Positions 9,906 to 18,327 of a stretch of 64,000 nucleotides of DNA are shown piece after piece. Below the pieces are notes generated by a model. That model was not told where the DNA came from. It was given only the letters and a program-made list of their open reading frames with translations, and made no database searches. Source of the DNA: Shimia sp. SK013. GTDB taxonomy: Bacteria > Pseudomonadota > Alphaproteobacteria > Rhodobacterales > Rhodobacteraceae. The translations under genes were made by a program, and so were the position numbers. Position 1 is the stretch's first letter. The number at the start of each line of letters is the position of its first letter. The DNA lies in assembly GCF_001292625.1 (NCBI RefSeq), contig NZ_LAJH01000026.1, positions 62,001-126,000 of the forward strand, read 5' to 3'.

Positions 9906-10568
9906 CTAACGTGGCATTGGCACCATGCGCGGGGTCTGGCCGGTGATGATTGCCGTGGCCTCGGACCGCATCAAAGTGTCGAGCACATCATCAGAACTGC
10001 GTAAGCCGCCGGTGTAGGTGCCGTAGGCAGGCATTATCACGCGGTCACTGTCGATCAGAAAGGCCGGTCGCGTGATGCTGCGCAACCGCGTTTGTACGCG
10101 AACTTTGGCGTGGTAATGTCCCGATATTTCGCCACTTTTGCCAGTTTCTGCAATGTGGCGAAACACCAGTGGCGGTAAGGGCAGTTCCGCCAAATGGGTG
10201 CCGCCAAGGTCAACCGGCCCGGGATCATGGTTGCCCTCAATCCAAACCCACCGGCGCCCAGCTTGTAGGCGGTTGATCCAAAGGCGTTCAGCCTCGGGCA
10301 ATGTGCGGGCCGCTTCGACGTCGTCAAAGCTGTCGCCAAGGCAAATCACCGTCGCAGCGCTTGTGTTCGCAAGGTCATTTTCCAGCCGGATCAGCGTATC
10401 CCGGGTTTCATACGGAGGTAAAGAAGGGCCGCCACGACGCAGAATTCGTTCGGTTTTTCCCAAGTGCAAGTCAGAGACAACCAGCAGCCGTTGGTCGGCC
10501 CACCACAGCGCACCGGAACCCAATGCGGTTAGGGTCGCGCCCGCCAAAGAGAAATCTAACCCGTTCAT
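9906..10568 (-). CDS. pdeM: Ligase-associated DNA damage response endonuclease PdeM
   Basis: Calcineurin-like metallophosphoesterase of 220 residues. The metal-binding blocks are in order: VVSDLHLGK (about 30-38), CLGDSFDDV (about 75-83), WIEGNHDPG (about 112-120) and ISGHYHAKV (about 148-156). In the ligase-associated repair set described for many bacteria, PdeM is found with an ATP-dependent DNA ligase, an exonuclease and an Lhr-type helicase. Here only the helicase is adjacent, about 109 bases upstream on the same strand. The specific name rests on that neighbour and on the N-terminal segment preceding the first motif; other small metallophosphoesterases share the core motifs. Confidence 0.85.
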   Translation of the reverse strand: MNGLDFSLAGATLTALGSGALWWADQRLLVVSDLHLGKTERILRRGGPSLPPYETRDTLIRLENDLANTSAATVICLGDSFDDVEAARTLPEAERLWINRLQAGRRWVWIEGNHDPGPVDLGGTHLAELPLPPLVFRHIAETGKSGEISGHYHAKVRVQTRLRSITRPAFLIDSDRVIMPAYGTYTGGLRSSDDVLDTLMRSEATAIITGQTPRMVPMPR

Positions 10569-10676
10569 GCTACGTTCTTAACGTGCAGGTCATTCGCAAG
10601 CAAGTTGCGGACTCAAATTCTTGCAGATTTCTAACAAAATTTAGGCAAATTGCATCGATCACTGCATCGGACCACG

Positions 10677-13118
10677 TCATTTATCGATATTGTACAGACC
10701 GCTGTCCTTCATCAGGGCTTCAGTCTCCTCGGCGAGCAGGCGTTCTTCGGCGCTTCCGCTTTGAACAGGGACTTTGCCGACTTCGAGGAAGAGCGGAGCG
10801 GAAAGCGGGGTTACGTGTGTCGTCCGACTGTGGTCAATTCGGCCTTCGATGCGGGTCAGCAAGTCTTCGATCCGGGCAAAATCCACAAGGCCGCGCAGGG
10901 CCTCGTCACGTGTGACTTGCATCAAAAGGTGGTCGGGATCGTATTTTAGCAAGGTGTCGTAAAGAATATCGGAACTGAAGGTGGCTTGCCGTCCGGATTT
11001 GCGGGTCCCCGGGCTGTTACGCTCGATCAATCCGGCGATGGTTGCCGCGCCTCGAAAGGTGCGTTTCATCAGCGCGTTGCCCGCCAGCCACCCATCAAGT
11101 CCGTCGCGCAAGACGTTGAGATCAAAAAGGGACTCAACATCGGGAATTTGATCCAGCCCCCAAATCAATGTGGCATAGTCGGTGGACACGAAACCCATTG
11201 GCGCAAGGTCGCGATCTTCCATGCGCTTTGTGAGCAGCAGACCCAAAGTTTGTTGCGCATTGCGGCCAGCAAAACCGTAAACCACCATGTTTTCCCGCCC
11301 ATCCTGGGGAAAAGTCTCGACCAGCAAACGACCGGGTTCGGGGAGGCGTGACGTGTCACGCTGCAAGCGCAGCCAGTCCGCGGTGTGGGTGGGCAACTCT
11401 GGCCAACTGTCTTGTTGCAAGAAACGTAGTGTGCGTTGGCTAAGCTGGGTGGAAGTTGAGAATTTTGTTCCGGAAAACACGGCGATACGCGGCTTTCTTG
11501 CAGCGTTACGTGAAACTTCGACCGTCATCTCGCGCAGGCCTTCGTAGCGTACGATCCGTCCGCCGATCAAAAAAGTGTCTCCGGGCGAAAGAGATGCGGC
11601 AAAAGCTTCTTCGACTTCGCCCAAAGCTTTGCCGCCGCGGTTGCGTTTGAGACGAACCTTGAGAGTGTCGCTGTCTTGGATGGTGCCGGCGTTCATACGG
11701 ATGCGGGCGGCGGCGCGGGGGTCACGCAGATGCCAAAGGCCGTCGCGTTCCTGAAGCCGCTGCCACCGATCATAGGCACGAAACGCGTACCCGCCCGTGG
11801 CGCAAAATTCGAGGCAGGCGTCAAATTCCGTGCGGGAAAGATCTGCGTAGGCGCCTGCGGAGGACATTTCCGCATAAAGGTCGTCCGCACTAAAAGGCGC
11901 TGATGCGGCGGCGAGCAAGATGTGTTGACACAAAACGTCTTGTGGGCCGCGTCCGCGTGGATCGCCATCAAGATCATTCTCGCGCACAGCCTGTAGGGCG
12001 GTGACGCATTCCACGACTTCCCAGCGGTTGGCGGGCACCAGAAGCGCCTTGGAGGGCGCGTTGTAGCGGTGGTTGGCGCGCCCGATGCGTTGCACGAGAC
12101 GTTTGACGTTTTTGGGCGCGCCGACTTGGATCACAAGATCCACGTTACCCCAGTCGATGCCGAGGTCGAGGCTGCCGGTGCAGACGATGGCGCGCAGATC
12201 GCCGCGCACCATCGCGGCTTCCACCCGCTCGCGCTGGGTACGGTCCAGACTGCCGTGGTGGATGCCGATGGGTAGGCTGTCCTCATTGGCCAGCCACAAG
12301 TTGTGAAAGAAAATTTCTGCCTGCGCTCGGGTGTTGTGAAAAATAAGCGTGGTCTTGTGCTGCTTGACCTGTTCCAGCACGGCGGGGATCGCATAGGCCG
12401 CGCCGCCGCCGGACCAAGGCGGGGCGTCTTCGGTCTGCAGCATCGCAATGTCGGGCGCAGGGCCGGGATCGGCTGTGACGATGGCGCATGGATCGGGGTG
12501 GCGAGCCAGCAGGCCCGCGATGTCGTCGGGACGGTCAACGGTGGCCGAAAGGCCCACGCGGCGCAAATCGGGGCAGAGGGTTTGCAGGCGGGCGAGAGCA
12601 AGGAAAAGCTGGTCGCCACGTTTGGAGTCGGCAAGTGCGTGGATTTCGTCGACGACCACCCGCTTTAGGCCAGCAAAAATACGCGGCGCGTCCTCGTAAG
12701 ACGTCAGCAGGGCGAGGCTTTCCGGCGTGGTCAGCAGGATATGCGGCGGATCAGCGCGTTGCCGTTTTTTGACCGTATTAGATGTGTCGCCGGTGCGGTC
12801 CTCAATACGGATCGGCAGGCCAATGTCGTCCACAGGTGCGCGCAGGTTGCGTTTGATGTCAGCGGCGAGCGCCTTGAGCGGGGAGACGTAAAGCGTGTGC
12901 AGGCCGTCGTGGTTTCCGTCAGCCAACTCGGCCAGCGTGGGCAGGAAGCCGGCCATGGTTTTGCCGCCACCGGTGGGGGCAATCAGCAACGTGCAGGCAT
13001 CGTTGGCGCGAGCGAGCATGTCGCGTTGATGCGGGTGAATGTCCCAGCCACGCGCGGAGAACCAGCCCTCGATTTTGGCGGGCAGCTTGGGCGGTGTCAC
13101 TTGGTCTGTGGGCTGCAA
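10677..13118 (-). CDS. Ligase-associated DNA damage response DEXH-box helicase (Lhr-like)
   Basis: An 813-residue superfamily 2 helicase of the Lhr type. Motif I APTGGGKT is at 47-54, motif Ia region YVSPLKALA at about 77-85, TTPESLALL near 130, motif II DEIH at 157-160 and motif III SAT at 191-193. The second RecA domain includes FHNTRAQAE, STGSLDLGID-like CTGSLDLGID and motif VI QRIGRANHR, followed by the winged-helix and C-terminal Lhr domains. Such proteins unwind DNA or RNA:DNA hybrids and are reported in a DNA-damage cluster with PdeM, which follows here. The start overlaps the 3' end of the upstream regulator gene by 22 bases, so the two are probably translated from one message. Confidence 0.9.
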   Translation of the reverse strand: MQPTDQVTPPKLPAKIEGWFSARGWDIHPHQRDMLARANDACTLLIAPTGGGKTMAGFLPTLAELADGNHDGLHTLYVSPLKALAADIKRNLRAPVDDIGLPIRIEDRTGDTSNTVKKRQRADPPHILLTTPESLALLTSYEDAPRIFAGLKRVVVDEIHALADSKRGDQLFLALARLQTLCPDLRRVGLSATVDRPDDIAGLLARHPDPCAIVTADPGPAPDIAMLQTEDAPPWSGGGAAYAIPAVLEQVKQHKTTLIFHNTRAQAEIFFHNLWLANEDSLPIGIHHGSLDRTQRERVEAAMVRGDLRAIVCTGSLDLGIDWGNVDLVIQVGAPKNVKRLVQRIGRANHRYNAPSKALLVPANRWEVVECVTALQAVRENDLDGDPRGRGPQDVLCQHILLAAASAPFSADDLYAEMSSAGAYADLSRTEFDACLEFCATGGYAFRAYDRWQRLQERDGLWHLRDPRAAARIRMNAGTIQDSDTLKVRLKRNRGGKALGEVEEAFAASLSPGDTFLIGGRIVRYEGLREMTVEVSRNAARKPRIAVFSGTKFSTSTQLSQRTLRFLQQDSWPELPTHTADWLRLQRDTSRLPEPGRLLVETFPQDGRENMVVYGFAGRNAQQTLGLLLTKRMEDRDLAPMGFVSTDYATLIWGLDQIPDVESLFDLNVLRDGLDGWLAGNALMKRTFRGAATIAGLIERNSPGTRKSGRQATFSSDILYDTLLKYDPDHLLMQVTRDEALRGLVDFARIEDLLTRIEGRIDHSRTTHVTPLSAPLFLEVGKVPVQSGSAEERLLAEETEALMKDSGLYNIDK

Positions 13119-13429
13119 AAGAGGTTATAAAGCAACGAGATAACTTGTGAGGTGTTGTCGTCGGCAAGGGTGTAGTAGACTGTTTTTCCGTCGCGCCGCG
13201 TCGAGACGAGACGCTCGTCGCGCAGGCGGGCGAGCATCTGGCTGACCGCCGCTTGGCGCAGGTCCAAAATCTCTTCGAGTTCGCCAACGGATTTCTCACC
13301 TGAACCAAGGTGGCACAGGATCATTAGCCGGCCTTCGTGGGCCAGCGTTTTGAGATACGCGGCGGCCGCTTCGGCGTTTTGCGCCATCTCGGACGGGGGG
13401 GCAATTGGTTTCTGAAGGGTCACGGTCAT
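13097..13429 (-). CDS. ArsR-family repressor, SqrR/BigR-like persulfide sensor
   Basis: A 110-residue winged-helix protein of the ArsR/SmtB family. The DNA-recognition helix is in LRQAAVSQMLARLRDERLV, followed by the wing STRRDGKTVYYTL. Only two cysteines occur: one in ILCHLG (residue 39) and one in NLFCSP (residue 105), 66 residues apart. That is the same spacing as the sulfane-sulfur-sensing pair of SqrR (Rhodobacter capsulatus, Cys41/Cys107) and BigR, which form polysulfide bridges and then release DNA. ATG 13429 was chosen over the GTG three bases earlier. The 3' end overlaps the helicase start by 22 bases; no sulfide:quinone reductase gene is nearby. Confidence 0.85.
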   Translation of the reverse strand: MTVTLQKPIAPPSEMAQNAEAAAAYLKTLAHEGRLMILCHLGSGEKSVGELEEILDLRQAAVSQMLARLRDERLVSTRRDGKTVYYTLADDNTSQVISLLYNLFCSPQTK

Positions 13430-13489
13430 CACGTCTGCTCTCTTGCTCGGTAGAGATATAGCACCGGCGAACGCGGTTTTCGAGATGTC

Positions 13490-14719
13490 TCAGGTTTTTG
13501 GTGGTGCGCCGCCTTCAAAACTGTTGCCGTTAACGTAGTCACAAGGCGCGTCTTGCATTTGAAGGTGCAGACCGGAGCCTGTGTAGGGATGCGCGCGCGC
13601 GAGGGCCTCGTCGACCTCAATGCCAAGTCCGGGCGCGGTGGGAGGTGTCACAAAGCCATCCTCGACCGTGATCGCGGATTGGATGAGATCGTTGTGAAAC
13701 GGTGTCTCGATGGTTTCAATCATCAAGAGGTTCGGAATCGAAGCCGCAAGGTGGACGTTCGCGGCCCATTCAACCGGTCCCGCGTAAAGATGCGGCGCCA
13801 TTTGTGCGTTAAAGCATTCGGCAATTGCCGCGACTTTTTTCATTTCCCAGATGCCGCCAGCGCGTCCCAGAGCCGGTTGCAGGATTTCGGCAGCGCCGGC
13901 GCGAAGGACAGCCGCGAATTCGGCTTTGGTTGTCATGCGCTCACCGGTTGCGACGGGGATGCGCACATTGCGTGCAACGCGTGCCATGTCGTCGATGTTG
14001 TCGGGCGGCGTGGGTTCTTCGAACCAGAGCGGAGAATAGGGTTCAAGCGCTTGGCCCAAGCGGATGGCGCCTGCGGTGTTGAACTGACCGTGGGTGCCGA
14101 ATAGGAGGTCGGCCTTATTACCGACCGCTTCGCGGATGGCTTTGCAAAAAGCGACGGACATGGTGATGTCAGACATCGCCGGCATATGGCCGCCGCGCAT
14201 GGTGTAAGGACCGGCGGGGTCGAATTTCACAGCGGTGTAGCCTTTTGCCACCATGGCTGCCGCGGTTTCCCCGGCCATTTCGGGGGAGGTCCAGAATTCG
14301 GAAACCTCATGTTTTTCAAGTGGGTAGAGATAGGTGTAGGCGCGTAGGCGTTCGTTCATCAAGCCACCAAGCAGGGCGTAAACAGGGCGGTCCCGGTCTT
14401 TGCCAAGGATGTCCCAGCAGGCGATTTCGAGACCGGAGAATGCGCCCATGACGGTCAGGTCAGGGCGTTGGGTGAAGCCGGATGAATAGGTGCGGCGGAA
14501 AAGGCGTTCGACGTTTTCCGGGTTTTCATCCAGGAAGTAGCGCTCAAAAACGTCGCGGATCACATGGGTCATGGCGTCGGGGCCGACAGAAGACGCGTAG
14601 CATTCCCCCCAACCGACGATGCCTGTGTCGGTGGTCAGTTTGACCAAAATCCAGTAGCGACCACCCCAGCCAGGGGCGGGCGGGGCGGTGACGATGATGT
14701 CCAGATCAGTGAGTTTCAT
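13490..14719 (-). CDS. Mandelate racemase/muconate lactonizing enzyme family dehydratase
   Basis: A 409-residue enolase-superfamily protein, probably an acid-sugar dehydratase. The N-terminal capping domain is followed by a TIM barrel with VKFD (Lys165), GTHGQ (His210), FEEP (Glu234-235), GER (Glu260) and PHLYAG (His310). Aligned with mandelate racemase, the usual first metal-ligand Asp is replaced by Gly208 within FGTHGQ, although the His two residues on is kept as in galactonate dehydratases. It is the last gene of a three-gene unit with a small unknown protein (three-base gap) and an alcohol dehydrogenase, which suggests sugar-acid or polyol catabolism. ATG 14719 has an AGGAGA site eight bases ahead. 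The substrate is not predictable. Confidence 0.83.
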   Translation of the reverse strand: MKLTDLDIIVTAPPAPGWGGRYWILVKLTTDTGIVGWGECYASSVGPDAMTHVIRDVFERYFLDENPENVERLFRRTYSSGFTQRPDLTVMGAFSGLEIACWDILGKDRDRPVYALLGGLMNERLRAYTYLYPLEKHEVSEFWTSPEMAGETAAAMVAKGYTAVKFDPAGPYTMRGGHMPAMSDITMSVAFCKAIREAVGNKADLLFGTHGQFNTAGAIRLGQALEPYSPLWFEEPTPPDNIDDMARVARNVRIPVATGERMTTKAEFAAVLRAGAAEILQPALGRAGGIWEMKKVAAIAECFNAQMAPHLYAGPVEWAANVHLAASIPNLLMIETIETPFHNDLIQSAITVEDGFVTPPTAPGLGIEVDEALARAHPYTGSGLHLQMQDAPCDYVNGNSFEGGAPPKT

Positions 14720-14722
14720 GGA

Positions 14723-15091
14723 TTAAGTCTCCTGCGCTTCGTCAAAGGCAATCAGTTCGCGGTCAATTTCGGCAACAACCGCCTCGGTGCCATAAAAGGT
14801 TATTTCGGGCGCATTGATCGCGTCCATGAAGGCCTCGATGTCGATGGTGGTCATGGTTCCGTCAAATGCGCCTTGGATGGTCCAGCGACGGGTTTGATCA
14901 AGCGCAATGTCTGAAAGCTGATCTGCGACCATACCCGCCGTGCTGATTGGCAGGCCAAAGCGCGGGTTGTTCATGAGGCGGGTCAGAAACGGCGCGACCT
15001 CGATCGAGTCAAAGGTCATGCCAGTTTCAGAAGTGATGGGCGGTGCCTTGGGATCTGTTGGCTTGAAAAGATCGGCCACGAATTTCAGCAT
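14723..15091 (-). CDS. Conserved-looking small protein of unknown function
   Basis: A 122-residue soluble protein with no motif I recognise: no signal peptide, no membrane helix, no cysteines. The composition is mildly acidic, with a central segment PRFGLPISTAGMVADQLSD and an acidic C terminus. ATG 15091 was preferred to the GTG two codons upstream because an AAGAAAG ribosome-binding site lies eight bases before it. It is sandwiched between the alcohol dehydrogenase (24 bases upstream) and the dehydratase (three bases downstream), so it is very probably co-transcribed and may assist that pathway. No function assigned. Confidence 0.6.
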   Translation of the reverse strand: MLKFVADLFKPTDPKAPPITSETGMTFDSIEVAPFLTRLMNNPRFGLPISTAGMVADQLSDIALDQTRRWTIQGAFDGTMTTIDIEAFMDAINAPEITFYGTEAVVAEIDRELIAFDEAQET

Positions 15092-15114
15092 TGGCACCGC
15101 TTTCTTTGTTTGAG

Positions 15115-16206
15115 TTAGTTGCGATCAAACAGGATCACGTTGCGCTTGGCGCTGCCTGTTTTGGTGTCGGCAATCGCCTCGTTGATCTGATCCAACGTCC
15201 AGCGGCCCGAGATCAGTTCATCGAGCTTTAGGCGGCCTTGTTTGTAAAGGTCGACCATCCACGGAATATCGCGCTTGATCACGACGTCGCCCATTTTGGA
15301 GCCCTGCATGCCCTGGCCGATGGCCGCGAGAACCACCGGTTCGTAGGTGGATTTCGCACCGGAATGCGGCATGCCGACCATGATGACCTTGCCGCCCGGC
15401 GCGAGATAGCGGGGGGCTTCGTCATATGCCGGAATTGCGCCTACAGTGACGATCACCGCATCAGCCCCACGGCCCATGGCGCGCATGGCTTTGACGAAGG
15501 GCTTCTTTTCGGTAGCCAGAACACCGTCCGTGGCGCCAAATTCCTTGGCGATGGCGAGTTTTTCCTCGCTCATGTCGACGGCGACGATGCGGCGCGCACC
15601 TGCGATGCGTGCGCCCTGGATAGCGTTGAGGCCAACACCGCCTGCACCGATCACCACGACGTCCTGACCCGCGCGGATCTGGGCAGCGTTTACCACCGCG
15701 CCAACGCCGGTGATCACGCCACAGGCAATCAGGCTGGCAGCTTCTTTGGGAATGTCGTCGGAAATTTTCACCACTTGCGATTGGTCAACCACAACTTTTT
15801 CGGCAAAGGCACCGCAGGCCATAGCTTGATGCAGTTTGCCGCCATCCGCTGTCGACAGGGGACCTTTGTCGCCGTCATAGGGTGTGGAGCAAATCACCGG
15901 CTTGCCTTCGGAGCAGGTCGGGCAGGCGCCACAGGCGCGGATAAGGGTCACGACAACGGCGTCGCCTTCGGCAAGACCGTTCACGCCGCCACCAACACCT
16001 GAGATGCGGCCAGCGGCTTCGTGGCCGTAGACCGCGGGCAGGCTGCCGCCCCAACCGCCTTCGGCAAATGAGATGTCAGAATGGCAGATCGCCACCGCAT
16101 CAAGCGTGACCTCGATCTCGCCCATTTCGGGTGCACGAAGGGTGACGTCTTCGACGACGAGTGGCTGGCCAAATTCGTGGCACACGGCGGCTTTGATGGT
16201 GGTCAT
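15115..16206 (-). CDS. Zinc-dependent alcohol dehydrogenase
   Basis: A 363-residue medium-chain dehydrogenase. Catalytic zinc ligands are Cys41 (AICHSD) and His62-Glu63 (YGHEAAG); the structural-zinc loop is CGACPTCSEGKPVIC with Cys92, 95, 98 and 106. The NAD-binding motif IGAGGVGLNAIQGA lies near residue 186, followed by VAVDMSEEKLAIAKEFGAT. The overall pattern is that of class III-like alcohol dehydrogenases. A GAGGTTCATT leader precedes ATG 16206. First gene of the unit leading into the small unknown protein and the enolase-superfamily dehydratase, so oxidation of a polyol or aldehyde feeding that dehydratase is a reasonable inference, not shown by sequence. Confidence 0.9.
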   Translation of the reverse strand: MTTIKAAVCHEFGQPLVVEDVTLRAPEMGEIEVTLDAVAICHSDISFAEGGWGGSLPAVYGHEAAGRISGVGGGVNGLAEGDAVVVTLIRACGACPTCSEGKPVICSTPYDGDKGPLSTADGGKLHQAMACGAFAEKVVVDQSQVVKISDDIPKEAASLIACGVITGVGAVVNAAQIRAGQDVVVIGAGGVGLNAIQGARIAGARRIVAVDMSEEKLAIAKEFGATDGVLATEKKPFVKAMRAMGRGADAVIVTVGAIPAYDEAPRYLAPGGKVIMVGMPHSGAKSTYEPVVLAAIGQGMQGSKMGDVVIKRDIPWMVDLYKQGRLKLDELISGRWTLDQINEAIADTKTGSAKRNVILFDRN

Positions 16207-16295
16207 AATGAACCTCTTTTGTCCTGTCGGAACTCAGTTTGGATCAGGTTAACGAACTGTGCGCGTCAATCCAGACATCAAGCGTCGTTTTGTGG

Positions 16296-17498
16296 CTATT
16301 TGCCGCCACGTGAGTTTTGAAACACCACGATTGAGAAAACCATCAGCAGGGCGGCCAGAAGGAACGGTGCGCCGGGCAAGTAGAGAATCGCGTGGTCAGA
16401 GGAGAAGTAGGCAAAGGTTTGCGTCATCACCAATGGGGCGAGGATATGCGCAAGCGAGGTGAGCGAAGACGAGATGCCTTGTAGCTCGCCTTGGGCATCA
16501 TCAGACACGCGGCGCGACATGATGCCTTGTAGTGCAGGCAAGCCGACAGTGGACAGCGCGGCAATCGGAATACCAATAAAGAGCAGCAGGCCGGTGTCGA
16601 TTATGCCCAGATAGACCAGCGCGACCGCTTCCAGTGTAAGGCCGACAACCACGGTGCGACGGTTCCCCAACCATTTCACGGTGGGACCAATGAGGGTCGC
16701 TTGCACAATTGCATAGCAGAGCCCGTAGGCGGTCAGCGAGAGGCCGATCATGCCTTCTCCCCAGCCGAAGCGCTCGATAATGAAATAGGGCCAGATTGCC
16801 GGATAGACGGCGGCGGCAACCTGATAAAGAAAGAACACCACCAGAAGTTTGCTCATGGATGGCAGTCGGCCAAGCGCTTCTAGTGCTCCGAGCGGGTTGG
16901 CGCGGCGCCATTCAAAAGCGCGGCGGGTGGCGTCGGTGACCGTTTCTTTCAGGACAAACCAACCCAGGAGCGCGTTGCCGCCCGCAAGTATGGCTGCGGC
17001 CCAAAAGGGCGCGCGGGTGCCAAATTGCGCCAGCAGGCCGCCCAGAGCGGGGCCAAGCACAAAGCCGATGCCAATGCCCGCGCCGATGAGACCAAAGGCC
17101 TTGGCCTTGTCTTCGGGTTTTGAAATGTCGGCCATATAGGCCAATGCGGTGGCATATGTGGCAGCCGTAATGCCGGCGATGATGCGCCCGACAACCAAGA
17201 GCCACATAGAGTTGGCCAGTGCCATGATGACGTAATCTGCTGACATGACGGCCAGTGAAACCAGCAGCACTCTGCGTCGTCCATAACGGTCAGAGAGATT
17301 GCCCAGTAGCGGGCCGCAGAGGAACTGCATCACCGCAAAAACGGTGGCGAGGATGCCTCCCCAGATCGCGGCGTCTGCCAGATCGCCGCCCATGACCTCG
17401 CCAATGAGGTCGGGCATGACCGGAATGATCAAGCCGATTCCCATCGCATCGATGGTGACCGTGGCAAGAATGACCAGAATTGGCAGGCGGTTTGTCAT
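16296..17498 (-). CDS. MFS transporter, TetA-like
   Basis: A 400-residue major-facilitator protein with about twelve membrane helices. Motif A GNLSDRYGRRRVLL lies between helices 2 and 3, and the N-terminal helix begins ILATVTIDAMGIGLIIPVMPDL, a pattern shared with the tetracycline-efflux TetA/Bcr group (DHA1 drug:proton antiporters). The frame is open eighteen codons further upstream, but MTNRLPILV at 17498 is the better start by topology. It stands apart from the dehydrogenase (89-base gap) and no TetR-type regulator is next to it. Efflux of a drug or metabolite is likely, tetracycline specifically is not established. Confidence 0.83.
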   Translation of the reverse strand: MTNRLPILVILATVTIDAMGIGLIIPVMPDLIGEVMGGDLADAAIWGGILATVFAVMQFLCGPLLGNLSDRYGRRRVLLVSLAVMSADYVIMALANSMWLLVVGRIIAGITAATYATALAYMADISKPEDKAKAFGLIGAGIGIGFVLGPALGGLLAQFGTRAPFWAAAILAGGNALLGWFVLKETVTDATRRAFEWRRANPLGALEALGRLPSMSKLLVVFFLYQVAAAVYPAIWPYFIIERFGWGEGMIGLSLTAYGLCYAIVQATLIGPTVKWLGNRRTVVVGLTLEAVALVYLGIIDTGLLLFIGIPIAALSTVGLPALQGIMSRRVSDDAQGELQGISSSLTSLAHILAPLVMTQTFAYFSSDHAILYLPGAPFLLAALLMVFSIVVFQNSRGGK

Positions 17499-17616
17499 CG
17501 AGAGATCCGTGTTGCGTTTCGCGCACGGGTTGCGCGCGGTACAGGAATACATGGGTGGAAATGAAATAAATGGAAAGTGCGGAGATCCCTATTTTTGAAA
17601 GATTTCAGAACGCGGA

Positions 17617-18327
17617 TTAGCGAGTGAGGATATGGTCCAGCTGCGTGGCCAGCCCCTTTGGGTCGGCCAAAAACGGAGAGTGGCTGGTGGGCATGTCATA
17701 GACATCTTCGTGCGGCCAGGTCTCGGTCATGGTGCTTTGAAATTCCGGTGGGATAGTCTGATCATCGGTGCAACGGATGTAGGATTTGGGCGTTTTCGCG
17801 AAACCTTGGCCAAGTGAAATCGGGGTTTCCTGCGGCAGGATTGGCTGCGGGCACAGGTGAGCATTTGCGAGGTCTTCGGTGCCAGCCGGTGTGTCGTGAT
17901 AAAACACGCGGCGGGTTTTGGCGGGATCGATGGTGTAGCTGAGGCCATCGTCTGATTTGATGACGGCATCCAAGATCGGTTGGCGCGGTGCGGCGCGGCG
18001 CATGTCGGCCAGCGAATACCCATCCCACGGTGCATAGGCACAGAGAAAGATCAGGCGGGAGATCTGGCCGGGCGCGAGATCGGCCGCGCGAGAGATCGGA
18101 AAGCCAGCCCAGCTGTGGCCCACAACGACGGTGTCTTTGTCGAGCGCGTCCGCGACGGCTTGGCCGCAGGTGTCGAGCGTGACATCGGCGATTGGCGTCG
18201 GATCTTCGCCGTGGCTGGGCAAGTCGATGGCGCGCGCTGTGTGGCCAAGATTTTCGAGCGCAGGGATCAGGTCGCGCCAACACCAAGCCCCGTGACAGGA
18301 GCCGTGCACCAAAAGGATGTCAGACAT
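17617..18327 (-). CDS. Alpha/beta hydrolase, esterase/salicylate-esterase-like
   Basis: A 236-residue compact alpha/beta hydrolase. The N terminus LLVHGSCHGAWCWRDLIPAL carries the oxyanion HG, GHSWAG near residues 69-74 contains the nucleophilic Ser, and the C-terminal His is in TSHSPFLADP at about 215. The pattern HGxxHGAWCW is typical of the plant MES/HNL-like and bacterial relatives acting on small methyl esters. Last gene of a six-gene minus-strand run; its first eight bases overlap the end of the enol-lactonase-like gene, so translational coupling is likely. Substrate unknown. Confidence 0.82.
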   Translation of the reverse strand: MSDILLVHGSCHGAWCWRDLIPALENLGHTARAIDLPSHGEDPTPIADVTLDTCGQAVADALDKDTVVVGHSWAGFPISRAADLAPGQISRLIFLCAYAPWDGYSLADMRRAAPRQPILDAVIKSDDGLSYTIDPAKTRRVFYHDTPAGTEDLANAHLCPQPILPQETPISLGQGFAKTPKSYIRCTDDQTIPPEFQSTMTETWPHEDVYDMPTSHSPFLADPKGLATQLDHILTR

